Shown: positions 1 through 5,813, counted from the stretch's first letter. The stretch is 7,149 nucleotides of DNA from JAAYBT01 sp964404395 (GCA_964404395.1 CAYOKA010000112.1:1-7149), one strand, 5' to 3'. A program made the numbers and translations. Notes: generated from the letters alone by a model not told the origin.

Positions 1-3
1 GGT

Positions 4-41
4 AAAAAAGTGGTTAACCACGTTAAATGGTTAACCACTTT
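4..41 (-). terminator. Rho-independent terminator of the transport operon
   Basis: The arms at 7-20 and 28-41 are perfect inverted complements (14 bp) around a 7-base loop. Read on the minus strand, the stem is followed directly by six T residues (complement of A4-A9), the standard intrinsic terminator layout. It starts 15 bases past the stop codon of the substrate-binding protein gene, so it closes the three-gene operon. Each arm also carries the self-complementary octamer GGTTAACC, so each arm could fold on itself or serve as a dyad protein site. The terminator reading is the simplest. Confidence 0.9.
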
Positions 42-56
42 ACACCGATATACGTA

Positions 57-1772
57 TTAATCCATAGAATCATAACGAGCCTGGACAATGGAGAGATACT
101 CTTCATAGCCTAATGCCTTAAGTTCATTAATATATGCGTCCCACTGGGCATCGTCGTTGGGGTCTTTGACTCCGGTGACGAACTCAGCCAAAGCATTGCG
201 CGTGTAGTCCTTAAGGTCTGTGTCTATCTCAGACAGCCTTCTTGCATCATCAGGCATGAAGTATAGCTTGCCGTTGTGACACATTTCCACTGGAGGCTTG
301 TAAGGAGCGTAGTGATTAACAGTGGCGTTCCACAGATACTGCTGCAGCTCATAAGGATCGTCGCCCTTAACTCCGTTGTTGTCAAAATCGTTGTAAGTCG
401 GGCCAATCTCATTCCAGTGAGAGGAGTTGATCTGTCCCCATGCAAGTACGGGAATGTATGAAGCCGGATCGCCGTCAACACCCATCTCGCCGCCGGAGGG
501 GATGGTGTAGTCTACACCGGGCTCACCAAGACGATTCCTCATGGATACTTCGCGCGAGTACATGAAATCGGCGAACCTGAAAGCTACCTCAGGGTTTTTG
601 CAGGCGCTGGTAATAATAAATTCGTTGATGTAGTAGCTTCCAAACGGGTCGTAGTAGCTGTACTGAACACCAGCCGGGCCCTTTAGCGGAGGAAGTGGAT
701 TATACTCTCTGACTCTTTCGCCCTCCATGGATGACCATAAGAATGTACCGCCGCCAGGAGCAAGTCCGACAAGAGCAATCTCTTCATTGTCAAACAGCTG
801 TTGCAGCTGGGAGTTATCCTGAGTATAGGTAGCAGGATCAAGCAAGCCTTCCACTGTACAAAGCCTGTTCATATATTTCAGGCCTTCACGGTATGCATCT
901 TTATCATAGCAGGCTTCGAATTTGCCGTTATCCAGATAATAAGGAGAGCTCCTGCCGTATTTAATGAAAGAATTCAGGATAAATTCTTCGGGGTATGTAT
1001 TCCAGCCGTTAGTGGCACCCATAAATGCAATCTCGTCATTCTTACCGTTACCGTTGGGGTCATCGTTTTTAAAGGCTTTTAATACATTAGCGAGCTCTTC
1101 TGTTGTTGTAGGCATTTTGAGGTTAAGGTTATCCAGCCACTTCTGGTTTATCCAGGCACGGCGCGACATAGCATTCGGCTCGGATAGAACAACCTTGGGC
1201 AATGAATACTCATGGCCATCCGGCAGCTTCATCAGCTGTTCGATAAGGGGATCTTCAGCGCGTCTTTCGGCATACCAGTGCGCATGTTTGGCAATCATTT
1301 CGTCCAGCTGCAGGAACAAGCCCTGGTCAGCCATATCGGACACGACCTCGTTTGTCATGCCGCTGGGTATCATAAAGATATCAGGGATGTCAACCTGGGT
1401 GGAAAGCATCAGGTTTACACGCTGGATAGCGTCCTGTGAAGGAACAGTAATCCAGTCAACACTAACGCCAGTCTGCTCCTTCATGTAAAGAGTCATTTTG
1501 TTGTTGACGTATTCCTCGACGTTTTCATGCTGTGCAATCAGAATGGACAGTGTTACAGGCTCCTTTACGATAGGTAACTCGCCTGCGGGGGTAACAGAAA
1601 CCCCTCCATAAGATGATGGGATGAGTCCGTCGGCACCGGGTGTCGGCGCAGTAGCCTGAGTTTTTTCTCCGCCGGCTGTCTTGTCGACAGGAGCTTTGCC
1701 GGCAGGTGAGCAGGCAGACAAAAGTGCCAGCACCATGACGACACTCAGCATAAATGCCAAAAATCTTTTCAT
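57..1772 (-). CDS. Extracellular solute-binding lipoprotein of an LplA/YtcQ-type carbohydrate ABC importer
   Basis: This is the substrate-capturing lipoprotein (571 aa) of an ABC importer, anchored on the outer face of the membrane. The chosen ATG at 1772 has AGGGAGGA seven bases upstream and begins a classic lipoprotein signal: MKRF, a hydrophobic core, then a lipobox ending LLSAC with the lipidated cysteine at residue 21. A more distal in-frame ATG at 1820 would put 16 polar residues before the signal and lacks support. A Ser/Pro/Gly/Thr-rich linker (about 22-60) precedes the binding domain. Residues 237-247 (DDPNGNGKNDE) match the calcium-binding loop known from AlgQ-type binding proteins, and 462-472 is a second DxDxNG-type acidic loop. 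The C-terminal W-D-A-Y...L...G...Y pattern (about 544-567) is typical of the LplA group. The length, well above the roughly 400-450 aa of ordinary sugar-binding proteins, also fits that group. It is the last gene of the operon. The substrate cannot be read from the sequence; oligosaccharide is inferred from the family. Confidence 0.93.
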   Translation of the reverse strand: MKRFLAFMLSVVMVLALLSACSPAGKAPVDKTAGGEKTQATAPTPGADGLIPSSYGGVSVTPAGELPIVKEPVTLSILIAQHENVEEYVNNKMTLYMKEQTGVSVDWITVPSQDAIQRVNLMLSTQVDIPDIFMIPSGMTNEVVSDMADQGLFLQLDEMIAKHAHWYAERRAEDPLIEQLMKLPDGHEYSLPKVVLSEPNAMSRRAWINQKWLDNLNLKMPTTTEELANVLKAFKNDDPNGNGKNDEIAFMGATNGWNTYPEEFILNSFIKYGRSSPYYLDNGKFEACYDKDAYREGLKYMNRLCTVEGLLDPATYTQDNSQLQQLFDNEEIALVGLAPGGGTFLWSSMEGERVREYNPLPPLKGPAGVQYSYYDPFGSYYINEFIITSACKNPEVAFRFADFMYSREVSMRNRLGEPGVDYTIPSGGEMGVDGDPASYIPVLAWGQINSSHWNEIGPTYNDFDNNGVKGDDPYELQQYLWNATVNHYAPYKPPVEMCHNGKLYFMPDDARRLSEIDTDLKDYTRNALAEFVTGVKDPNDDAQWDAYINELKALGYEEYLSIVQARYDSMD

Positions 1773-1779
1773 TGTGAAT

Positions 1780-1787
1780 TCCTCCCT
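1780..1787 (-). promoter_or_regulatory. Ribosome binding site of the solute-binding protein gene
   Basis: The minus strand reads AGGGAGGA, seven bases before the ATG at 1772. This places the start at the lipoprotein signal peptide rather than at the more distal in-frame ATG at 1820. Confidence 0.85.
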
Positions 1788-1805
1788 TTTATAATTAATA
1801 GCTAT

Positions 1806-1839
1806 ATTTGTCAGACACACTAGTGCGCCTGTAACAAAT
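1806..1839 (-). other. Imperfect inverted repeat between permease and binding-protein genes
   Basis: ATTTGT (1806-1811) with CAG (1812-1814) faces CTG (1829-1831) and ACAAAT (1834-1839), leaving two bases bulged. The centre holds the palindrome CACTAGTG (1818-1825). It lies in the 95-base gap before the binding-protein gene. No T-run follows on the minus strand, so it does not look like a terminator. An intercistronic mRNA hairpin that affects processing or stability of the binding-protein message is possible, but the pairing is weak and may be chance. Confidence 0.3.
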
Positions 1840-1867
1840 CAATGTGAATAAAGACCGGTGAATAAGG

Positions 1868-2788
1868 TTAACCCTTTACGGCACCTATCATTACGCCCTT
1901 TACAAAGTATTTGGCGACAAAGGGATAAGCCAGCATAAAGGGCACGCTTGCCACAACTATGAGCGCATACTTGAGTAGCTGTGCCATACCTTGCTTGGCC
2001 TGGTACAGCAGTGGGTCGCCTATGATTTCGTTGACTTGATTTAGAATGAGTATGTCACGAAGGATTATCTGAAGCGGGAATTTGGACTTATCAGTTATAT
2101 ACAAAAAGGCTTGGAAGTAGGAGTTCCAGTGTCCAAGACCATAGTACAAGACCAGTACTGCAATTATGGCCTTTGACAGGGGCATTGCTATCTGGATGAT
2201 AAACCTGGTATGGCTCAAGCCGTCCAATTGCGCTGCCTCTACCAGCTCTTCAGGTATAGTGGTTTCAAAGAATGTACGGCAGATGATCACGTTAAATATA
2301 TTCAAAGCTACGGGGATGATCATTACTGCACGGTTATTTATTAGGCCGAGCTTTGCTGTAAGCAGGTATGATGGAATTAGTCCTCCATTAAAAAGCATGG
2401 CAAAGGTAAATATAAAGAGCAGGATACGGCGTCCCGGCATGTTTTTGCGGGAAAGCGGGTAAGCAGCAGCAACAGTCATCACTATATTTACAAATGTGCC
2501 GACAACCGTGTAAAATATTGTATTTGTAAAGCCGGTGACTATAGCTTTATGGCTGAAGACTTCCTCAAAGCCCCTCAGCGAAAAGTCAACAGGGAAGAAC
2601 ACCACCTGCCCTTTAGACACAGCCGTGGGGGATGAGAATGCGGAGCTCAATATATACATAAGGGGGTAGAACACTATTAATGCGGCCAATAGCATGAGTC
2701 CGTCATTAATTAAGTTGAACACCTTATCTTCAAATAAAGCTTTGGGTTTTGTACTTCTTTTTTTATTGAGTGTTTGAATGTCTGACAT
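1868..2788 (-). CDS. Carbohydrate ABC transporter permease, LplC/YtcP type
   Basis: This is one of the two transmembrane subunits of the importer (306 aa, the usual length for this family). It has about six predicted helices, roughly at residues 27-49, 87-111, 121-145, 150-172, 204-225 and 273-295. The EAA loop that docks the ATPase is clear at 184-204 (EAAQLDG, then I-A-M-P-L-S), which places it in the MalG-like binding-protein-dependent permeases. The N-terminal Y-P-L-x-Y-x-L-S-x-x-F-S segment and the ending KGVMIGAVKG are hallmarks of the YtcP/LplC group. The ATG start at 2788 is supported by AAAGGAG nine bases upstream. It is the middle gene of the operon, 124 bases after the first permease and 95 bases before the binding protein, and would form a heterodimer with the upstream permease. 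No frameshift or missing motif is seen. Confidence 0.94.
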   Translation of the reverse strand: MSDIQTLNKKRSTKPKALFEDKVFNLINDGLMLLAALIVFYPLMYILSSAFSSPTAVSKGQVVFFPVDFSLRGFEEVFSHKAIVTGFTNTIFYTVVGTFVNIVMTVAAAYPLSRKNMPGRRILLFIFTFAMLFNGGLIPSYLLTAKLGLINNRAVMIIPVALNIFNVIICRTFFETTIPEELVEAAQLDGLSHTRFIIQIAMPLSKAIIAVLVLYYGLGHWNSYFQAFLYITDKSKFPLQIILRDILILNQVNEIIGDPLLYQAKQGMAQLLKYALIVVASVPFMLAYPFVAKYFVKGVMIGAVKG

Positions 2789-2797
2789 ATCTCTATT

Positions 2798-2804
2798 CTC
2801 CTTT
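2798..2804 (-). promoter_or_regulatory. Ribosome binding site of the LplC/YtcP-type permease
   Basis: The minus strand reads AAAGGAG with nine bases to the ATG at 2788. It lies just downstream of the intercistronic inverted repeat, so folding of that repeat would leave this site exposed. Confidence 0.8.
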
Positions 2805-2812
2805 CACATCCG

Positions 2813-2899
2813 GGGCTTTTGCGATGTAACCTTAATATAGATTAGCTGCACAATATATGGTGCTGCGGAACTCAAAACATGATACATCGCAAAATGCCC
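2813..2899 (-). repeat. Intercistronic inverted repeat (16-bp arms, one bulge) between the permease genes
   Basis: The left arm 2813-2828 (GGGCTTTTGCGATGTA) is complementary to the right arm 2883-2899 (TACATCGCAAAA, an extra T, then GCCC): 12 contiguous pairs plus four more after a single bulged base. The arms enclose 54 bases. In minus-strand RNA the element lies 13 bases after the upstream permease stop codon and ends nine bases before the Shine-Dalgarno sequence of the next gene. No U-run follows, which argues against an intrinsic terminator. It may be an mRNA processing or stability element, or a short palindromic insertion (MITE-like) of 87 bp. Neither can be decided here. Confidence 0.65.
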
Positions 2900-2912
2900 T
2901 ACTCATAATTTT

Positions 2913-3887
2913 CTACCATAGGCTGGTTTCATTTATTTTCGAATTGATTTGATTAACAATCGCAATGAGCACAAGGTTTATGATTGCGTTAAATAGTCCT
3001 ATAGCAGCAGCGTATGAGAAGTCCGGTGCAGGTGCCGCCGGGCCTGCCCTATAGACATAGGTGGAGATAATTTCGGAGGTGCCTTTGTTTAGGTCGTTTT
3101 GCATAAGGAAGGCTTTTTCGAAACCAACATTCATTATATTGCCCATTCTAAGAGTAAGCATTATTGCAATGGTGGGCAGTATACTGGGCAAGTCTATATA
3201 CCACATGCGCTGGAAGCGGTTTGCACCGTCTACCAGTGCTGCTTCGTGAAGTCCTGGATCAATAGATGATAAGGCCGACAGATATATTATTGCTGTCCAA
3301 CCGGTGCCTTGCCAGATACCACTCCATACATAAATGCTTCTAAAATATTCCGGCCGTCCCATGAAATCTATTTCCGTACCGCCAAGGGCAGTTATGAAAT
3401 GATTAACCATGCCTACTTTAGGTGAGAGAAACTGAATAATAATGCCAACCATGACTACTGTTGATATAAAGTAGGGCATGTATGTAATAATTTGAACAAA
3501 CTTTTTAAACCTTGGCTTAAGGCAATTGTTTATCAGTATCGCCAAAATTATCGGGAAGGGGAACCCCATAACGAGATCGTACATGCTGATAGCGAGGGTA
3601 TTCGTAACTACTCTTTCAAAGTTGTAGCTTTTGAAGAATTTGATAAAATTGGTCAGTCCCACCCATGGGCTCCCGGTGATTCCTTTTAGAGGAGAAAATT
3701 TTCTGAAAGCAATCTGTACACCGTACATCGGGTAGTAGTGAAATATCAGCAGCCATACTAAAGGGACTGCCATGATTACATATAGTTCCCAGTTGAGTTT
3801 AAGTCTGTGGCGCAAGCTTTTCCATTGTTTAGTCCTAAATACTTTTCGTGACACTGTCAGAGCTTCGTTTTTAGTGCTAACACGCAA
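2913..3887 (-). CDS. Carbohydrate ABC transporter permease, LplB type
   Basis: This is the first gene of the operon and the second membrane subunit of the importer (324 aa from the chosen start). The N-terminal tail is basic (RTKQWKSLRHRLKLNW), followed by a first helix and the family signature F-H-Y-Y-P-M-Y-G-V-Q-I-A-F-R. About six helices are expected. The ATPase-docking EAA loop is present at 215-234 (EAALVDGANRF, then I-D-L-P). The C-terminal INETSLW is typical of LplB-type permeases. The start is chosen from the ribosome binding site. AAGGAG lies nine bases before a TTG at 3887, whereas the in-frame ATG at 3905 and GTG at 3908 have no purine-rich site upstream and would place AAGGAG inside the gene. 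Starting at 3905 adds six residues and changes nothing in the conserved part. The LplB-family assignment is secure; the start is likely. Confidence 0.92.
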   Translation of the reverse strand: MRVSTKNEALTVSRKVFRTKQWKSLRHRLKLNWELYVIMAVPLVWLLIFHYYPMYGVQIAFRKFSPLKGITGSPWVGLTNFIKFFKSYNFERVVTNTLAISMYDLVMGFPFPIILAILINNCLKPRFKKFVQIITYMPYFISTVVMVGIIIQFLSPKVGMVNHFITALGGTEIDFMGRPEYFRSIYVWSGIWQGTGWTAIIYLSALSSIDPGLHEAALVDGANRFQRMWYIDLPSILPTIAIMLTLRMGNIMNVGFEKAFLMQNDLNKGTSEIISTYVYRAGPAAPAPDFSYAAAIGLFNAIINLVLIAIVNQINSKINETSLW

Positions 3888-3896
3888 GATTATCCA

Positions 3897-3902
3897 CTCC
3901 TT
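3897..3902 (-). promoter_or_regulatory. Ribosome binding site that selects a TTG start
   Basis: The minus strand reads AAGGAG nine bases before the TTG at 3887. The same bases would be codons 2-3 of a reading from the ATG at 3905, which itself lacks any Shine-Dalgarno. The site therefore favours the TTG start for the LplB-type permease. Confidence 0.65.
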
Positions 3903-3971
3903 CATCACAGCATAGTAAAATTGAGCTGACGTTTGAATTTTGGTAAATCGATTTGTTGTTCTGATGACCTT

Positions 3972-4001
3972 ATATTAATTACCCGGGGGTCTTATTGTCA
4001 A
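3972..4001 (-). promoter_or_regulatory. Putative sigma-A promoter of the transport operon
   Basis: On the minus strand a consensus TTGACA (3996-4001) is followed, after 18 bases, by TAATAT (3972-3977), which matches four of six -10 positions. Transcription would start near 3965, leaving a leader of about 80 bases before the TTG start. The spacer contains a C/G-rich near-palindrome (ACCCCCGGGT at 3981-3990), unusual in this AT-rich stretch. The first repeat unit overlaps the -35 box and extends upstream of it, a position suited to an activator. No regulator gene is in the window. Confidence 0.55.
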
Positions 4002-4032
4002 TTGGATATTCTTATGATTAGTGGATAATCTT
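3998..4032. repeat. Upstream repeat unit 1
   Basis: The 29-base core at 4004-4032 matches unit 2 at 26 of 29 positions and unit 3 at 24 of 29. Both units 1 and 2 contain TTATGATTAGTGGAT (4012-4026 here). The unit also contains the small dyad GATTA-GTGGA-TAATC (4016-4030). It overlaps the -35 box of the transport-operon promoter. A regulator binding site is the most natural inference. Confidence 0.6.
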
Positions 4033-4076
4033 GCTATTGATGTGAGTTCTGGTTTTTAATGGGTATTCGCGGCTGT

Positions 4077-4105
4077 GGATATTTTTATGATTAGTGGATT
4101 TTCTT
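4077..4105. repeat. Upstream repeat unit 2
   Basis: This unit carries TTATGATTAGTGGAT at 4085-4099, exactly 73 bases from the same word in unit 1. The word TTCTTATGAT recurs immediately after it at 4101-4110, giving an extra half-unit. The dyad seen in unit 1 is broken here (GGATTTTC in place of GGATAATC), so the direct repeat rather than the dyad is the conserved feature. Confidence 0.6.
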
Positions 4106-4160
4106 ATGATAGAAAGCGGTCGGCTACGAGTAAATATCAGAGTAAGCGTGCCAAAGAAAA

Positions 4161-4190
4161 GCTTGGAAATGATAGTTCCATTTTCCAAGC
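4161..4190. other. Hairpin between repeat units 2 and 3
   Basis: GCTTGGAAA (4161-4169) is perfectly complementary to TTTCCAAGC (4182-4190) around a 12-base loop. A competing inner pairing, TGGAA (4164-4168) with TTCCA (4176-4180), is also possible. On the minus strand the stem is followed by TTTTCTTT, so it could act as a backup minus-strand terminator behind the chemoreceptor gene, insulating the transport operon. No T-run follows on the plus strand. Confidence 0.45.
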
Positions 4191-4217
4191 AAATAGTATA
4201 ATACCATGCTGCTTATT

Positions 4218-4272
4218 TCAATTGGAAATTGTTAGGATTAATGGATAATATTATTATTTAGTTATTTTGGGG
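4218..4272. repeat. 55-base sequence on the left edge of the assembly gap, containing repeat unit 3
   Basis: These 55 bases are identical to 4373-4427 on the other side of the N run, and they end exactly at the first N. The core at 4224-4252 is repeat unit 3 (TTAGGATTAATGGAT at 4232-4246), 147 bases from unit 2. The exact edge-to-edge identity suggests either an assembler overlap or a collapsed tandem array. Confidence 0.8.
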
Positions 4273-4372
4273 NNNNNNNNNNNNNNNNNNNNNNNNNNNN
4301 NNNNNNNNNNNNNNNNNNNNNNNNNNNNNNNNNNNNNNNNNNNNNNNNNNNNNNNNNNNNNNNNNNNNNNNN
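4273..4372. other. Assembly gap (100 N)
   Basis: A run of exactly 100 N, a conventional placeholder for a scaffold gap of unknown size. The true distance between the flanks is not known and may be zero, given the shared 55 bases on both edges. Confidence 0.98.
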
Positions 4373-4427
4373 TCAATTGGAAATTGTTAGGATTAATGGA
4401 TAATATTATTATTTAGTTATTTTGGGG
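4373..4427. repeat. 55-base sequence on the right edge of the assembly gap, identical to the left edge
   Basis: This begins at the first base after the N run and repeats 4218-4272 without a mismatch. The match stops at the left edge only because the N run begins. It may not be a separate genomic copy. Confidence 0.8.
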
Positions 4428-4430
4428 ACA

Positions 4431-4476
4431 AGAAAAATAGGAGCCGCATAAAGCGAAAGGCTCGCATGCGGCTCCT
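4431..4476 (-). terminator. Rho-independent terminator of the chemoreceptor gene
   Basis: AGGAGCCGCAT (4439-4449) pairs perfectly with ATGCGGCTCCT (4466-4476), an 11-bp GC-rich stem. GCG/CGC can extend it after a three-base bulge. On the minus strand the stem is followed by ATTTTTCTT. It lies 40 bases past the chemoreceptor stop codon at 4517, as expected for its terminator. Confidence 0.88.
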
Positions 4477-4516
4477 TGAGATCATTGAGGTGAAATACTT
4501 CGTTACTCGATTAGCT

Positions 4517-5797
4517 CTATCTAATTTTAAACTTCTTAAGCTTGACTTCCAGCTCCTGAACAAGATCGTTCATCTGCTCTGCGGCTAAATTCATATCATC
4601 GATTTCTTTTAGCTGTTGTTCAGTGGTTGCTGCGACCTCTTCGCTGGAAGCGGCAGTCTCCTGTGAAACAGAGGAAATGTTCTCAATTGCGGTTGCAACC
4701 TCATCCTTATCAGTCTGCATCTTTGAAACGGCTCCATTGATATCCTTGATCTTTTGGACAATTGCTTCAATACCGTTAGCTATATCAGTGAAAGCCTTGT
4801 TTGTACTATCCACTGCAGTATTTTGATCCTGTGAAACTTTCCTCATCATTTCCATAGATTCGATAGCCAGAGTGGATTCTTCACTAATACTCTCCATAAG
4901 GTGCGTTATTTCCTCGGTAGACTGTCTGCTCTGGTCTGCCAGCATTCTGACCTCTTCTGCAACTACTGCGAAGCCTTTACCTGCTTCGCCGGCTCTGGCG
5001 GCTTCTATTGCTGCGTTCAAAGCCAACATATTAGTCTGCTCTGCAATGTCCTCAATGGATTGTACAAACATACCGATGTTTTTAGTTGTATTTGTTAGGT
5101 TCTCTACAACGGAGAATATTCGCTCTGTAGAATTGGAGCTTTCCTCCGACTTATCACGCAATACATTAACAGACTCAAAACCGATATTGTTCAGATTGTG
5201 GATGCTGTTTGTCTCCTCCATTATGCTGCCATAGCTCTGATAAACAAAGTCGATCTGTTCCGAAAGGTTATCAACTAAACGGACACCTTGCTGTGCTTCT
5301 TGGGCCTGGTTTGATGCGCCCTTGGCTATTTCATCCACGGTTCTGGATATTTCCGTTGTGGATGCTGCTGATTTATTGGCAGTTGCACTTACTTTTCTTG
5401 ATGCTTGCACTATAGACATAGACATAGTAAAAAAGCCGTCAATTAGAGTCCTTATATCACTTAATACTGAGTTGATGCAGGAGGCTGTACCGGCAAGTGT
5501 TCCAAAGGATTTCGGTTCCAGGAATTTAGAATAATCGCCGTCCTTTACGACCTCCAGTTCGTTTTCAAAGCGCTCAGCCACTTTCTTTATAACGAGGCTA
5601 TTGGTGAATTTCATCACCTGTGAGGTCACAATAGCAGTGATAAATACAAATACCGCCTGCCAATAAAGCCTTGTAATTAATACAAAGATAGCGCTCATTA
5701 TTAAACCGGTAACAATTAAGGCTAAACTGTTCAATTTGCCTGTTTCAACAAAGCCTCCTTGTTTACCTTTTGACCCGGAAAAACTTTTTTTTGCCAT
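4517..5797 (-). CDS. Methyl-accepting chemotaxis protein without an extracellular sensor domain
   Basis: This is a chemoreceptor signalling protein that would control CheA through CheW at the membrane. The ATG at 5797 is chosen because AGGAGG sits six bases before it; the ATG at 5803 abuts that site with no spacing. The product has 426 aa; residue numbers here count from the ATG at 5803. A basic N-terminus (1-23) precedes two hydrophobic helices at about 27-44 and 49-64, joined by only a few residues (TRLYW), so no periplasmic ligand domain exists. A HAMP-like segment follows (about 67-125, with a G-D-Y-S motif near 89-92), then a long coiled-coil signalling domain. The conserved hairpin tip is intact at about 253-290 (EQTNMLALNAAIEAARAGE, then GFAVVAEEVR). 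Glu/Gln-rich methylation-type stretches occur near 163-172 and 380-396 (ASSEEVAATTEQ). The receptor class is certain; the signal sensed is unknown. The gene is monocistronic, with its own terminator. Confidence 0.93.
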   Translation of the reverse strand: MAKKSFSGSKGKQGGFVETGKLNSLALIVTGLIMSAIFVLITRLYWQAVFVFITAIVTSQVMKFTNSLVIKKVAERFENELEVVKDGDYSKFLEPKSFGTLAGTASCINSVLSDIRTLIDGFFTMSMSIVQASRKVSATANKSAASTTEISRTVDEIAKGASNQAQEAQQGVRLVDNLSEQIDFVYQSYGSIMEETNSIHNLNNIGFESVNVLRDKSEESSNSTERIFSVVENLTNTTKNIGMFVQSIEDIAEQTNMLALNAAIEAARAGEAGKGFAVVAEEVRMLADQSRQSTEEITHLMESISEESTLAIESMEMMRKVSQDQNTAVDSTNKAFTDIANGIEAIVQKIKDINGAVSKMQTDKDEVATAIENISSVSQETAASSEEVAATTEQQLKEIDDMNLAAEQMNDLVQELEVKLKKFKIR

Positions 5798-5803
5798 ATC
5801 CAT

Positions 5804-5809
5804 CCTCCT
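5804..5809 (-). promoter_or_regulatory. Ribosome binding site that selects the chemoreceptor start
   Basis: The minus strand reads AGGAGG. It directly abuts the first ATG (5803) but is six bases from the second (5797), so the second is the workable start. Confidence 0.75.
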
Positions 5810-5813
5810 CAGG

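Noticed and set aside
964..1488. A 174-codon plus-strand open frame, with other plus-strand frames at 801-1082 and 1212-1439
   Set aside because: They lie wholly antisense to the binding-protein gene, have no good ribosome binding site, and their translations show no recognisable domain. They are shadows of a well-supported gene.
1773..1867. A separate promoter for the binding-protein gene
   Set aside because: A CTGACA-like word and TATAAA exist on the minus strand but are only 15 bases apart, and the -10 candidate runs into the ribosome binding site. Co-transcription from the operon promoter is more likely.
3998..4427. A CRISPR array formed by the repeated units
   Set aside because: The units are diverged (24-26 of 29 identical), the spacings are 73 and 147 rather than about 65 each with uniform spacers, and there is no cas gene. 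Regulatory repeats or a collapsed tandem repeat fit better.
3909..4516. A missing small gene or RNA gene in the long intergenic region
   Set aside because: I found no open frame with a ribosome binding site and no tRNA-like fold. The stretch is accounted for by a promoter, repeats, a hairpin, the N gap and a terminator. Sequence hidden by the gap cannot be excluded.
4872..5234. Plus-strand open frames inside the chemoreceptor gene (4623-5534)
   Set aside because: They are antisense to the coiled-coil signalling domain. Low-complexity Ser/Ala/Glu codons on the opposite strand commonly leave open frames. No start signals are seen.
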